Of a DNA stretch of 64,000 nucleotides, positions 1-18,161 are shown piece by piece (position 1 is the stretch's first letter; each line of letters opens with the position of its first letter). Made by a program: the position numbers and the translations under genes. Below the pieces are notes generated by a model. The model did not search any database, was not told the DNA's origin, and worked only from the letters and a program-made list of their open reading frames with translations. Source of the DNA: Dillenia suffruticosa. Its lineage: Eukaryota; Streptophyta; Magnoliopsida; Dilleniales; Dilleniaceae. The stretch covers positions 5,259,001 through 5,323,000 of the forward strand of contig JAVTVX010000012.1 of NCBI GenBank assembly GCA_033439265.1, read 5' to 3'.

Positions 1-120
1 AAATTACAGCTGCTTGAAGGGTCCCGAATTCATCCCCTTTTTCAGCATACTCTCAGACCTTAAGGGGCAGTTTCCTGGTTATAGCCTTGAGGACAAGGCT
101 GAAGTTTCAGCAGGGGGCAA
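1..120 (+). pseudogene. 3' tail of a Ty3/gypsy polyprotein (degraded)
   Basis: The first 60 bases in frame 1 read KLQLLEGSRIHPLFQHTLRP, the typical segment just after integrase in plant gypsy Pol proteins (family form: ...LPEGS-IHPVFHVSQL-P). A stop follows. In frame 2 (about 45-120) the residues FPGYSLEDKAEVSAGGNV match the last residues of such polyproteins (W-E...FP-x-x-LEDK...GG-NV). The chromodomain-like stretch usually found between these two parts is missing and the frame changes, so this is a deleted, non-coding remnant. It runs straight into a purine-rich tract (CAGGGGG, 111-117), which would be the polypurine tract, and then into the LTR at 121. The rest of the element lies upstream of the window. 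Confidence 0.8.
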
Positions 121-539
121 TGTTATGGGAAAATCTCAAGACAATCAGCTGTGGGGTGAAGTGACATCTAAAGAACAGTTGGCGGATGAGGTGGCTACTG
201 CAGAACTGACGGATGAGGTGGCTGAACCTAAAGGGCTGAAAGTGTATTAGTGCAAAAGGCATGGAGCTTAAGCTGTTAAAGAATAACATATTGCTGTTGA
301 GAATCTTGAGTAGTTGGGAAAGAATATGGGAGGACAATTAGGCTATAAATAGGTGGGATTGGAAACGGGAAAGGACATAAATGAATTATTTCAATTGAGA
401 GTATGGGCAGTCTTGCTCTTCCACAACAGACTGAATTTTCTTATTTCCTTTGTTGTAATGCTCGTTTCTCACTATCAATGAAAGAAAGCTATTGATCTTC
501 CAAGCATTTTCAGTTCACGTCTTCTTCTTATACCTAACA
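121..539 (+). repeat. 3' LTR of the Ty3/gypsy element
   Basis: Begins TGTTATGGG directly after a polypurine-like tract and ends CCTAACA, so it has the TG...CA termini of an LTR (419 bp). It contains a TATA box (CTATAAATA, 343-351) as expected for an LTR promoter. The exact ends are inferred from context because the 5' LTR partner is outside the window. LINE reverse-transcriptase sequence resumes right after the LTR, so the gypsy element seems to sit inside a LINE. Confidence 0.65.
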
Positions 540-1760
540 AGTTCTTTTCATGAAGTACGGGAGACATTAAAGAAAATGAAGAATAATAAAGTTATAGGAT
601 CCGATGACATTTTTATTAAAATACGGAAGTGTTTGGGTGAAGTGGTAGATAGGAATGTTGACGGATTTTTTTAACAAAATTTGACAAATCAAGAAAATAC
701 CGCTTGTACGAAGGGAGAAAATAGTTATACCATTATATAAGAATAAAGGTGAAACACAAGATTGCTTAAATTAGAGGAGAATTAAATTTATTGGTCATAC
801 TATGAAGTTGTGGGAGACATGGATAGAGTATTGATTGAAAGTGGAGGTAATTGTGTCTTCGAATTGCAGGTAAGTCTCCTCTTTTCAATAATGATGGATG
901 GAATAATGTAAAATATCGTAGAGGAAGTATCATGGTGTATATTTTTTACAGATGATATAGTGTTGATCTATGAAATCGGGAGAGTATTAGCGCTAAATTG
1001 AAGTTGTGGAGGGACACACTAGAATCCAAAAAATTTGGATTTAGTTGGTCCAAAACTAAGTATATGATATGTAAGTTCGGTGGTAGTTATCAGAATGATG
1101 AAAAAATAATTAAATTAAAAAGATATGATATCCAAAATGTGAATATTTTAGATATATTTGGTCCATTATCCAAAGCGATGACAACATAGATGGGGATGTG
1201 AATCATAAGATCTAAGTGATTTGGATGAAATAGAGAAATACATATGGAATTCTCTACGATCACACGATACCATTGCAGTTGAAGGAAAAATTTTCTAGAA
1301 TTGTGTAAGCGTTGCATTATTGTATGACACCGAGTGTTGGTCCATTAAATAGCAACATGACTATAAAATGGCTGTAATTGAAATAGAGATATTTATATGA
1401 ATGTGTGGTAAAATTAGAAAAGATAGGATTAGAAATAAAGAGATATGTACTAAGTTAGAAGTAAACTTAATAGCAAATAAAATGAGACAATATCGTTTAA
1501 TGTGGTTTGGAAATGCGCAATGAAGACCCAAAGATGCACCACTTAGGAGGAGCGAGATTTTAAATGTAGCAGATTTAGTGAAATATTGGGATAGACCGTT
1601 GAAAATATGGATGTGAGTTATCCGTAAAGAGTGTCTAGGATTTAATCGAGGAGATGACTTTTGATAGAAATGAGTTGCATAAGAGAATCTGAACTAGTTG
1701 AATCAATACAATCATCATTATTAATATTATGATTATTATTAATATTAATAATATCATTAT
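540..1760 (+). mobile_element. Decayed LINE (non-LTR retrotransposon) reverse transcriptase remnant
   Basis: Read across all three frames, this stretch gives an ordered series of plant LINE RT motifs. They are EVRETLKKMKNNKVIGSDD (about 550-610), YKNKGETQD (about 735-765), RRIKFIGHTMKLWE (about 775-815), FTDDIVLI (about 945-970, from the family's FADDIVLI), LWRDTLESKKFGFSWSKTKY (about 1003-1062), and the C-terminal EEMTFDRNELHKRI (about 1650-1692). Each is separated by frameshifts or stops. After 1705 comes an AT-rich tract of repeated ATTATTA-type units, resembling the simple-repeat 3' tails of this LINE group. No intact ORF remains. The 5' part (endonuclease) is not in the window; it may lie beyond the inserted gypsy element. 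Confidence 0.8.
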
Positions 1761-4700
1761 TATTTTAAGTTTCTATGGATAATTTTTTTTCATTATTTGT
1801 ATTTTTTTAGTTTTAGTTTCTCTATTTTTACTTTCAAGCTTTTATTTTATTTTATTTTATTATTTTTTCTTTCTCATCTCTCTTATATTGATTTCTTAAA
1901 TGACTGACTCCAAAATTTGAGGTTAAGGTCCTGTTTGTTATTGTTGACTCAAGCTAAGAAGCAAGCACAGTGCTCAAGCATGGATCTTTTGATGAACTGA
2001 TTTAAAATTGCCCAAGCTAGGCTTGTTTAATGATAAGAGCCAATCTTGTATGAGTTTTTGATGAGTTACTCAAGCCCAAGCTCCTTTGATTGTTTTACAA
2101 CTGGTGCCTTGGTGGTGAAACTTTTTTATTTTTTTGTTGATATGATTGGTGGTGAAACTTTGACTTGTATGTATTTGACATTTGACACATTGACCCAGTT
2201 GCTGGTAATACTCTAAAATCAAGGCTGTGTGAGTTTGATTGTTTATGGTTCATTCCTCTATATTTTCACCATAACCATGGTTGTCAAATTGGGTATCGCA
2301 GCGCATATCAATTTTCTTTTATCCTTCAAATCATAAGTATTGTATTGTACGTTGTTATTTTTATATAGTAGAAAGTGATTTTATAGAATATATATTCTTA
2401 AGCACTATGTTAGAAACATTAAAATGAATGAGCAAGCTTTTGACTTGTGTTGAGATAAGCTTGGCAGCAACTTTTATGGGACAATCGATGTTCTCTTCTT
2501 TCTCATTGCTAATGTATCTTTTTCGTGTTTTTTTTTTTTTTTTTTTTTTTAATTTCCTAGAAATTTATCATGGTTTTTAGAAAAGAGCCCATTCAAAAGT
2601 CCAGATATACAATTTTATGTTTACTGTATTATTAAAGATTTGAAAACAAAATGATTTTTTAATTATTATTATTATTTTTGCATGGCAATATTTTATTATT
2701 GCTAGGATGTGTGAAGTTAAAGAAATACTGAAAAATCTGCCGCCATTGTCTATCTAAAACTTCAAAAAAGTGGTAAAGCTGGTTTAGGGGATACTATAAA
2801 TTCTAAAAACTATTTAAATGTCATAAAAATTAAAAAGATTTTTTGAAATAAAACGCTGGGGCAGAAAGTATAGGACAATACATATCCTGTATCCTATATT
2901 TGTATCACATACATATTTTGTGTTGTGAGGTTCAAACCTTTTTTTAGATACAGTGAAATGCCTCTAGTGAGTTATGTATTATAACATACGTATTGTGTAT
3001 GGTGAGTTTTTTACAACTATATCTATTGCAATGTTGATTTGGCCTTGAACAAGCCATTCAGCATAATGCCCTATGAGGTTTCCTATCTTATAACAAATAA
3101 TTGTATTTAACCTGTTGAGTTCAACAATATTGGCAATGCTTTGATCATTTGGGAAATTGTAAGCCTCTAGATTACCTCACTGAATGGAAACAAGGATAGT
3201 CAAATGAGTAAGGAAAGATTTACAAGAGTTAAATAGGCTCAATGATTTAAACTCTCTTTTTTGGAATATTTGAGAGCTAAAGTGGAGTACTTGATATCTC
3301 CCAGTCAGTTTACTTTCTTTTCGAAAAGAGGGTAAAATATAGAATATATTTGATGTGAATTTCCACAAGCTCATACGAGTTAGAGCTGGTTTAAGAAAGT
3401 TTAGGTTACGCTTGGTTGAGATTAGATGTTTTAATGCTAAAAAGCATCGATTGATATAAATTTTAGTCTTTTTTTGAGAGAAATTGACTTCTACTTGCAA
3501 AACCTCTATATTTCCGTTACAAAATCATTTTGGTTGTGAAATTTTACGAGACAAAATAACAACAAATTGAGCTAAGTTGACTTTTCCCAAGAGCCTTAAT
3601 TCCGATCCCATCTTCGCAACCCACCCATTTTGTTGAATTGAAGACCATATTTTGCTTGTGGCCAATGAGATAATATTGGAATATGCGAGGGCTATGAGTT
3701 TCTCACAAAGGGCGGCACAAAGTTTCAACTTCAATAGTTTTCTACATGTAATTGCATGACCATGAACTTGTTTATAAGAAAACTCAAGAGATTTGAGCCA
3801 ACAAAACTCTGTATATTTTGCCATTATCTTCTAAACTAGGATACGATTGACTTAGCTCTATGGTTAGAGAGAGATGCTATGGGAATGGCCTTCTTTCTTT
3901 TTCTTTTTTTTATATAATTCTTTTTATTTACTTTTGCCAACTCAAGGAAGAAAACCTTCTTGTTTGGCCAAATCCTTATTTGGCTTTGCTTCCCTTGGGA
4001 ATTGGCCCTAATTGATTCAACTCTTTTTCCTGCCCCTGTTTAGAAATCTGCAATCAACAGTTCAGCCAAAGGAGGGGCTAAAAAGCAATCCTGCTATCCC
4101 TATGAAAAACTGCCATTGATTTTTCAGTTTAGAAGCTTCACATTTCAAGTCTCTGTGTTGGAGAACTTTATTTTAACCTTCGCCTTCATTCCTTTTGTTT
4201 TTTGTTTTTTCCTTCAAACCTCGAGGACTGGTTAATGCCTAAACAAGTAATATAAGGACAGTAAAAATGATTACTTGTAACCTTTTTTTATTTTCCCTAA
4301 TAAGACCAGGTTTCTGTTGCTTTTTCATCACATTGTAAAGACCAAGCATAAATAATTTCAAATTCAACTTGGTTCTGGAGAAACCACAGGCTTATGTTGT
4401 TACATTTAATTCTGCATTTACCATGCATCTATAATTACTGGCTACACAAAGTGGCTTCTTTAGTTCTTGTTTCAAATATGGTGGATTGAATATTGAAGAT
4501 GTGATCAGCATCTTGTTCCTAAATACCATGATAATTCATATAGTGCTTGGCTTGTCAGGGATGGGTTGACCAATGCCCTTGTCTATTATGTGTGGAATCT
4601 ATTTGTCTAATTAGATCTCTTGCAACTAAATAAATTGGTTGTGTACTCTGTTGCAGGAGGTTTTGTTGGAAATCCAGAGGATTGGATGATGCCAAGATTA

Positions 4701-4837
4701 GATTCTGATATCCCTGTTTCTGTTTACTTGTTTTCCCTTTCTAATTGCATTACATCATTTCAGCAATTTAATTTTCTTTGTTATATTGTAACATTGTGGA
4801 TACAGAAGACTTACGCTCATCTTTTTGTCTGATGCAG
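1761..4837. other. Non-coding stretch upstream of the first visible CK2 alpha exon (probably intron)
   Basis: About 3.1 kb without a recognisable gene. It holds poly-T (2528-2550) and other AT-rich low-complexity DNA. I looked here for the CK2 alpha exon encoding the glycine-rich loop and the catalytic lysine and did not find it. The 3' end has a good acceptor (TTTTTGTCTGATGCAG before 4838). If the kinase gene is intact, this is the 3' part of an intron that also contains the gypsy/LINE block. Confidence 0.6.
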
Positions 4838-10673
<5,836 letters not shown>

Positions 10674-12644
10674 GGAATGTAATTCAGATGCCATCAGAAA
10701 TGCTGTCTCATGCTCAGTCAGATTTTATACATAGCTGTAGGCTTTATCTAACTTGGTTGAGTTTGATTCGGAGTCTACTGTCTTCTGGTCATAAGTTAAA
10801 CAGTTAATTGTGTTTGGTCTGGGTTCCAGGAGGCTCTCCCTTTTTTTTTTTTTGTTATTTTATTTTATATTTAAATTTTAACTTATTGTGGTTTAACTAT
10901 AAGCATTCTTGTGTGTGTTCAATGTTCAAAGATAAATTTATTGACAAGGTTGCTTGCTGAAGCTTTTGTGACTGGTTTTCTCTCTTCATTATCAACTTAC
11001 CGAAGTTCTTTTTCCATCTTGAATTGTAAATCCTATGAGGGAACCCAAGGCTTTAGAGTGAGAATTGAAATGAGCGGACAGGTGACAATGTTCAGTTTGC
11101 TGCTTGTATTGTCAAAAATAAATTATTTAATTAATGTTGCTCTGTTGATTGGAAGCAAGTTGGTGGTGGTGCAATAAGGTGTGGGCAGTGCCTGAAGAGC
11201 ATCGTGACAGATTGACTACTGTTTGTGGTTCTAATTTCTTTGGTTTGTAAATAGAATTTTGATATTTACTTGGCTAGGATTAGCGGGAAGCCTTTTTTCT
11301 TTTAATCACCCATATTTTGTGCATTAGACATTTGGAATCAAGGGAGAGTGGTGCGCATGGTTTGGATAGAACAAGTCTTGGTCCAGCACATTTTAAAATC
11401 CCCCCCCCCCCTAATGGTATCTGTCAGTGTCATTCTTGTGTTTTTGTAGTTGGAAAAGCAGCTGTGTTGATAGTTGTCTACATGCTTTCAAGTGTGAGAG
11501 TTAGGTCTGAGAAGAGATGTCGATTTCCTGAAAGATAGGGTTTCAGGCCAGTCCTTTGTGGCCCTCTGTTTATTCTCATTTTTACGGCCAACTTATAAAC
11601 TGGGACACAGGGTTACTTTTCTCCATTCCCTTCATTTCCTTGCAAGCTCTCTCTCAAACACTCCTTTAGGTCTTGTTCTGGAGCTTTTCTATATTTCTTC
11701 GTTGTTTACCTGGATCTCGGTTATATTTTGTCTGAGCTTTGAAAGAAAAAAAAAAGTGAAAAACAAAAGCCATGTACACACTTCTGACCCACGGGCACTT
11801 TCTATCTCGTTAACCAGAACAGGAAATGACGTTTGTAGCTTATAATGGAGTAAATTTTTTTTTGTAACTTTATCGTGTTGTGGTGTTTGTCCCCTTTGTC
11901 ATTGTGTCCCTGCTTTGTAGCTGCCAACCTGCTTATACTTAGTATACAATGCATGGTTATGGATCTTAGCATCTTATAGAAAGTAACTCATTACAAATTG
12001 ACATATTTAGTGGAAATATCAACTTGTTAGTACAAAGAATGGCAGTACAAATTAAGATTCTGACTGGTGTTCTCTGCAAAAATATCACGAAGAGAATCTT
12101 GTCATGGTCACCGTCTAGCTCCGATTTACTTGGCCCTTGGATGATAATTGCCGCTAGAATTTTCTTCTAGCCGAGTAAGAGGGGTGGCCAGTGAAAGATG
12201 TGTCATCGTATGCTACCTATTAGCAAATTCCTTTGAATTGAATGATCAGATATTCTATTTTCTTAATCAGTGATTTTGAGTTCGAGCTCTAAATATGGCA
12301 AAAGAGGATTTGCGATAATCATCCTCTAAAATAAATTTCATAGTGTTCAAATCGAATTAATTGAGTAAATCTCAAATATGGTGATGAAAACCAAAGAAAA
12401 AAAAATTGTATGGCTACCTACTGTTTTGGAAGGTTTATTTCAAATTATAATGACTACTCGAGCGAGAATGTTATTGCCATCCCACCAAGATGATAGGTTC
12501 CTAAACCGGGTCCCTTTGATCACCCTTTCCTGGAACCTGAAGTGATTGAGAGAGATTCGCACCACATTTTCTAACCTTAGGATGAAAACGCCCAGCCAGA
12601 ATGAGTTTGGTTCATGAATCTACTATCACAAAAAACTCATTTGG
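10674..12644. other. 3' flank of CK2 alpha and intergenic DNA
   Basis: The first few hundred bases are probably the CK2 alpha 3' UTR. A run of T lies at about 10840-10852 and an AATAAA at 11117-11122 could serve as a polyadenylation signal. From about 12240 to 12640 there is tRNA/SINE-like decayed sequence (for example GAGTTCGAGCTCT near 12280, like a B box). No coding region is supported. Confidence 0.5.
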
Positions 12645-12836
12645 ATCGAAGTATAATTGGTTTAGTGGAAAGGGCGCTGAGACTTTTTAATTATATCTGG
12701 GTTTGACTCGGCATGGAATATAAAAAATCATATTGAGAGATCTCCGAAAGTGGGTATGATAGATGATCGGTCCAAATTAGTAGGGACGAAATTTTGGATA
12801 CCGGACGGTGGCCAACCCAAGGACCAAAAAAAAAAC
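12645..12836 (+). mobile_element. tRNA-derived SINE (copy 1) with 13-bp target-site duplication
   Basis: Flanked by exact 13-bp direct repeats AAAACTCATTTGG at 12632-12644 and 12837-12849. Inside, the head has A-box-like (TGGTTTAGTGGAAAG) and B-box-like (GGGTTTGACTCGG) Pol III promoter elements. The body has AGAGATCTCCGAAAG, and the 3' part reads ATTAGTAGGGACGAAATTTTGGATACCGGACGG (shown here in pieces: ATTAGTAGGGACG, then AAATTTTGGATACCGG) followed by an A-rich tail. The same body and tail recur at about 32957, 36118, 37500 and 52740 and, inverted, at about 52480, which defines a family. Confidence 0.85.
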
Positions 12837-12849
12837 AAAACTCATTTGG

Positions 12850-13110
12850 GTTGAATGTTCAGGTAATTTATCCGCATAACCAGAGGTCTTGAGTTAAAGC
12901 TCTAATAATTGAGAAAAAAAGATTTGGGAGAGCCAATCATTTAATGGGTATCACAGTACTCGAATCATATTAGTCGGTTGAAATCTGGATATCCATTCAT
13001 CTAGTAAAAAAGAAACGGAGAATCTACTATCACAAGTGGGTTCGAATTCACAACCAGGTTAACATAGGATATGCCGACCATTGACTGCTAGGCTATCACC
13101 CAGCAGTGGC
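12850..13110. repeat. Further SINE-family remnants next to copy 1
   Basis: About 12850-13010 contains AGGTCTTGAGTTAAAGCTCT (B-box-like) and ATTAGTCGGTTGAAATCTGG followed by ATATCC, the family's 3' tail in decayed form. About 13025-13110 on the minus strand has a tRNA-like head with GTGATAGCCTAGCAG and a B box-like AATTCGAACCC. Neither part has clear target duplications. GAATCTACTATCACAA occurs both at about 12617 and about 13020, which suggests local duplication. Confidence 0.45.
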
Positions 13111-16100
13111 GGACTCCGTTGCTTTGTTAAGGAAGAAGTTTTTAGACTTAATATTTGGTACAACATTGGAACTTTTTTTAAATGATTCATCTCAATAAAG
13201 AGAAGACCCCATTTGCCATGAAATCTTAGATCCTTAATTCTTGCTCTTACGGGTAATATCTTTTCCAAGTAAAGATAAAGGGGTTAGCTGTTTGGTTGAG
13301 AAGGAATCATATGGTGGGCAGTTCGATAACTTCTGCCTTAGTTTTGCTTTGATAATTTGGTTAATGATGAAACCCACACACAGCTGATAACACAGAAAAA
13401 ATTTTACAAGATTGGTGCATCTCATAATGAGGTTGCAGATGTCGCACGCTATGCTTCCACCCCCCATGTTCTTCACATTCATCATCAACCGTGTCTATCA
13501 TGACAATGGGATCAAAGGATTGTCCTGCGCGTGGTTGACCTCCAAAATTAATCGCCTTATGAAGTAACAAATTATAATGAATGAATACCACAATTAAGTT
13601 ATGACTTCTTGTATGATTAGTCAAGTATGAAGTGAATTGCAGATCAAGAAGAGAGAGACAGAGAGTTTTCTCTTTGTTGTTTTTTTTTTCCTTTTTTGTT
13701 AAGAAATAGCACATTGCTGTTTGGCTGCAATTTAACAGCAGATTAACCATTATTTTGGTTGTGGTTCTGGTAAACTTAACCAAGAAAACACCCAAAATTG
13801 TGAAGTCAGTACTTTTTTATGCGCAAGCTGCTAATAGATTGTGATATTGAAATTGAAGAATAGTGGGAGCCCATGAAAGATTGAAATCATTTTGTTTTTT
13901 GACCATCTTTTCATCATTGATACGTCTTATTGGCAAGCAGAAAGAACTAAGTAGTAGTTGAATAAGAACAGGAAGTGTTTTTTTTTTGGTTTGGTTATCG
14001 TTCGGTATTCAGAGTTTTATCTCGATTGACAGCTACAAGATCTATTTTAGAGATCCCCTAATATTTTTTTTTTTGTCCAGAAAAATTCAAAGATTAAAAA
14101 TTAAAGATATCCATCTCACCTGACCGCGGCGAACAGGAAGTGCATTTTGTCCACATGGTTTTTGATTTTCCCCCCTTTTACTTTTAATCGAGACCCATAT
14201 TTTTTAGGGCATGCTAAATTGAGAAGTGACTTTCTTCTTTTTTCTATTTTCTTTATTTGTAATCATAAAGAATATGATAATTATGTTTGATTGTTGACAT
14301 GACTAAAGTTTGACACAATGACTCAAAAAACTAAGTAATTAGTTCTCTTTGATTTGCTACATATGTTTTTCGATTAATACTTATATATATTATAAAAAAG
14401 AGCATTGATTTAAGAAAAAGAATAAGATCTAGGTTCAAAATTTCAAATTAAAAGAATAATTCTTGGTATCACCAAACTTAAAGGCTCTCAATTGAGACTC
14501 GTACGTACCTTATGCCAAGATGACCAATGGTCCGATTGGGCGTATCATCATCCCTCCTCAAATAAAGAAATTCTAACACTAGGGCCCAGTACTCTTAATT
14601 CAAAAGAGTAAATCTTTTCTCTGAAAATTTTATTCGATCCTATTAATCAAAATTTTAATTTTAAACTTTAAAAATAAAAAATAGATATTAAGAAAGTTAA
14701 TTCCTAAATATATTCTATAATATTTAAACTAAATTAGTTAAATAATTCAGATACCAATCGATTAAATAAAAAATAAATAAAATATTAAAGTTTTAGAGTG
14801 AAAGGTAATGTTTTCCGGGCGGAGCTATACGATAGATCTTATTTTGAAACTTTATTCGAATCATTTTCTAAAATTTTCTTCTCACGGAGAAAAAGTTTAA
14901 AGTGCCTTTATCTCGTATTTTTGTTGTTTTGCTTTTTTACAGTTGAAATGCGCATATCTGTCACTTACCGACAAATTATAGTACAATATATACATATAAT
15001 CTTTTAAGGTTTCAATTTGGGTGATGAGGGTGAGAGAGAGATCGGAAGGACAAAGATTTGCATCCACCGAGTTGAGGAAAGTGAACAGACATGGATGGGA
15101 TTGTACTCCAAATCTAGGCTGAGGAGTAACAAGTGTCTAGAGCCTCCCATTCCTGATGGGTCATTTTTCTGTCCTTTTGACGTGGGCTACACCTACCCCT
15201 CCACCCCTATCTCTATCTCACTTCCCTGTCATGTGTCACTCATTTCCCTAATCTTCAACCTGATAACAAAATCTTCTGTCTCCTGCCTCAAGGGGCTCTT
15301 GGGTTGTCTTTCTGTTCGGGGGCTTAGATGTTTAGTCGATACTTATTTTATACGATACGAATATAACATAAATAAGATTGTATCTATAGAGAATGACAGA
15401 TCTATTTCTTTTAATAAAAATAAAAATAAAATATAAGGATTTTAATGAAATAATTTAAAACAACTAAGCAAATAAATCACTAAAAATTTACTAAAATAAA
15501 ATGATGAGATAATATCAATTAAAGGAAAAGATGTCAATTAAGGTAAAACATAACCAAAAGAGTTATTTCCACATCGAGATGTTTGATTGATCATCGATAC
15601 AAAAATTACTCGATATTATGCAAATAAATTGATTATAATCATTAAATACCACGAAACGACCAATCTCTCCATACTTCTTCGATAATCAAGATACCATCGT
15701 TAATTACTTTCATAATCGAAAGACAACCCAAGATACCCTCGTTAGATTTAATGTTCCGACAGCATTACGATCTAGAGAGACCCAATTCTAATCAGTAAAT
15801 TCCAACATGAATTTATTTAAATTAGATTATCTAATCTCTTGACATAAATTCTACCGCTTGCGAGGCCATAAAATTATGTCAATTACCACTCCATTAAAAA
15901 CACACAAACCTTGCTATTTTTAAATGGTAGTAGACTATTCTAGAATTATTAAATATAGAACTCTATTTAACAATCCCAAAATAATCATAAACACTAAGCA
16001 TAAAGATTAAATAAATACTCATAAATATCAAGCAAATAAGATCATTTAGATCTCACAATCATCATTTATCAAGATTTCAATAATTCTTTGACTAGAAAAG

Positions 16101-16721
16101 AAATTAAAATAAAAATATAATGAAAAAAAACTCACAATTAAATAAATGTTGCTTCTAAGAAATGAAGAAAAGAACAAAGAATTTTTTCTCTTGACTGAAG
16201 GCAGCAACCTACTGTTTTCCTGCTTCTGCACACCCCAAAAGTCAAGAACCCACGCCTTAAATATCTCTTCTAGTGGGAAGGCGGTTGGAACCCTAAATGA
16301 ATAGTAAATCCTACTATTTTACCTTAGTAAAATTACTCCATAATATTCTCTAAAATTGAATGAAATATCCTAAAGAATAAAATTTTAAAAAATATTTTTT
16401 TTACATTTACAACTTTTCAAAATTTCACATTCCTAAATATTAGGAATGAAGAATAGAATCTTCAAAAGTCATATATTTCTCCTTTAATTCAGCGCGCCCA
16501 CGTGCTAATGAAAAGTCATTTCTTTCTATTTTTTCATTCTTGCATAATTGCTCCAATTAAGTCTCTTTTTTTTCGTATTTCTCCCTATCTTTTGTCTGAT
16601 TAATCTAACATATCAATCACCATAATTAGTGTAATATTTTCTCAAAATAATATAAAAATCAATTATAAATATTACACTTATTTTGTTCCTATCACTCACT
16701 CATTTGAGATCTCTTCTTCTT

Positions 16722-16723
<2 letters not shown>
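13111..16723. other. Intergenic DNA with decayed repeats
   Basis: No gene recognised. About 14000-14100 carries a partial minus-strand SINE tail (GGTATTCAGAGTTTTATCTC). About 14600-14770 is a decayed plus-strand family member ending AATTCAGATACCAATCG. About 15340-16250 is an AT-rich, phrase-like block (for example GACAACCCAAGATACC followed by CTCGTTAGAT). I suspect it is the non-coding part of a widespread plant transposon, but I cannot classify it or find its ends. Confidence 0.4.

Positions 16724-16769
<46 letters not shown>
16724..16769. repeat. (GA)n microsatellite
   Basis: About 23 uninterrupted GA dinucleotides. Other pure GA or CT tracts in the window lie at about 18120-18163, 29938-30043 (broken), 34146-34168, 42607-42634, 43449-43500, 44849-44868 and 50300-50320. 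Several lie near the 5' ends of genes, as is common in plants. Confidence 0.95.
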
Positions 16770-16772
<3 letters not shown>

Positions 16773-18119
16773 TTTTCCAACAAAAGAGATTTTTAATTAA
16801 TACCCTAAAGTGCTTCACTTTAAGATTACGACTTGTGAAATAAGATCACTTTTAATTTAATCAGTGATAATTTTAATTAAAACTCTGAAACTTTAATAAT
16901 TATATTGTAAATTTTTAAAACCATAGCTTAAAAATACTCTGCAATTGTTCCCATAGAATTGTCGTTATATATTTTATAAATATTTTTATCATAATTAAGA
17001 AAAGAAAGGGTACATATTGAGAATTATAGGCAAAGAATTGCATTAGAACTCAAACTAAATGTCTTATAGAAATATTTAAATGATAAAAAATTTTTATTTA
17101 AATATATTTTTTTTAAATTTTATATTCTAATATAATATATATATTTTTGTGATTTTTATAATTAAAAAAAAAAACCCTCAAACTGAGAATGGATTTAGGG
17201 AGGTAGCAAATTAAGTTAGGTGTAGGCGCGTGAGAGAACATGGGGTGGGGGGAATTTGGTGATAATTGATGACAAGGTAAGGATTTAGGAATCCAATCCA
17301 GGGCCTCTGCTTGGTCATGAGACACTTGGCATCGAATCCCATACTGAGGATTGGATTTTTGGAAGAGGCCATGGACCATCCAAATGCCCACCCCCCAAAA
17401 AAAATCTAAATCTTTCTCGTCTTTCTTGTCTTTCTTGTCTTTCTTGTCTTTCCATTTTCATTGATATTTTTATTTTATTTTTTTAAATAGATAATTCATA
17501 ATTCATAATTCATAGAGCACATCAGAGGCTCAATAATTTCCCTATTTCTCTATGAAGATACACAGGAGAATAACATGGGCAGTAAAATAAAAAAATAGAT
17601 ATATAAAAAAAATAAAAAAACTCGATTCTCCGAGTATTTCATAATTCTATTTCCCTATGATAATTTTTAAAAAATAATTCGATGTTTACATTTGTATAAT
17701 TAATTACGTCTTTGTATCATAAATTTTGATAATTTTATATAATGTCAAATTAAATACAAGCACATGGGTTCAATTGTAAATTTTGTTTCTTCAATTTTAA
17801 ATAACCAATTATATAAATATTTTATTAATAGTAATAAATGACAATTTTCATTATTTTGATCATTTGGCTACTTCAAACCACACCCGATACAAAAATGCTG
17901 AGGTAAAAAATAAGACCATGTGTAGATGATGGACATGGTAGAATGTTGATGATGATGATGAGATGATGATGATGATGGTGAGAATATTGATGGTGGAGTG
18001 AGAGTCTGGCGGTGGAGCAATTTAGCATACTTTGCTTACTCTTTTTTGTGACGTGGCAGAGAGGCTTCTGATTTTGTTTGTGCTTATCCTCATGTCATCT
18101 CATGACTCATGACCAAATT

Positions 18120-18161
<42 letters not shown>

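Noticed and set aside
3177..3824. Two adjacent minus-strand frames of about 100 codons
   Set aside because: No motifs recognised and located in the likely CK2 alpha intron; chance open frames in AT-rich DNA are expected at this length.
4655..4705. Possible CK2 alpha upstream exon (TTGCAG|GAGGTTTTGTTGG, like the SEVFEG region)
   Set aside because: Only a few bases agree with the expected exon, and the frame meets a stop after about ten codons without the VIKILK segment.
13025..13110. Minus-strand tRNA gene (B-box-like GAATTCGAACCC)
   Set aside because: I could not fold a complete cloverleaf with a 7-bp acceptor stem; the context of neighbouring SINE tails makes a SINE head more likely.
13361..13795. 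144-codon open frame on the minus strand
   Set aside because: Contains a lysine/asparagine run from poly-A/T DNA, has no recognisable motif, and lies next to SINE remnants; no splice or promoter context supports it.
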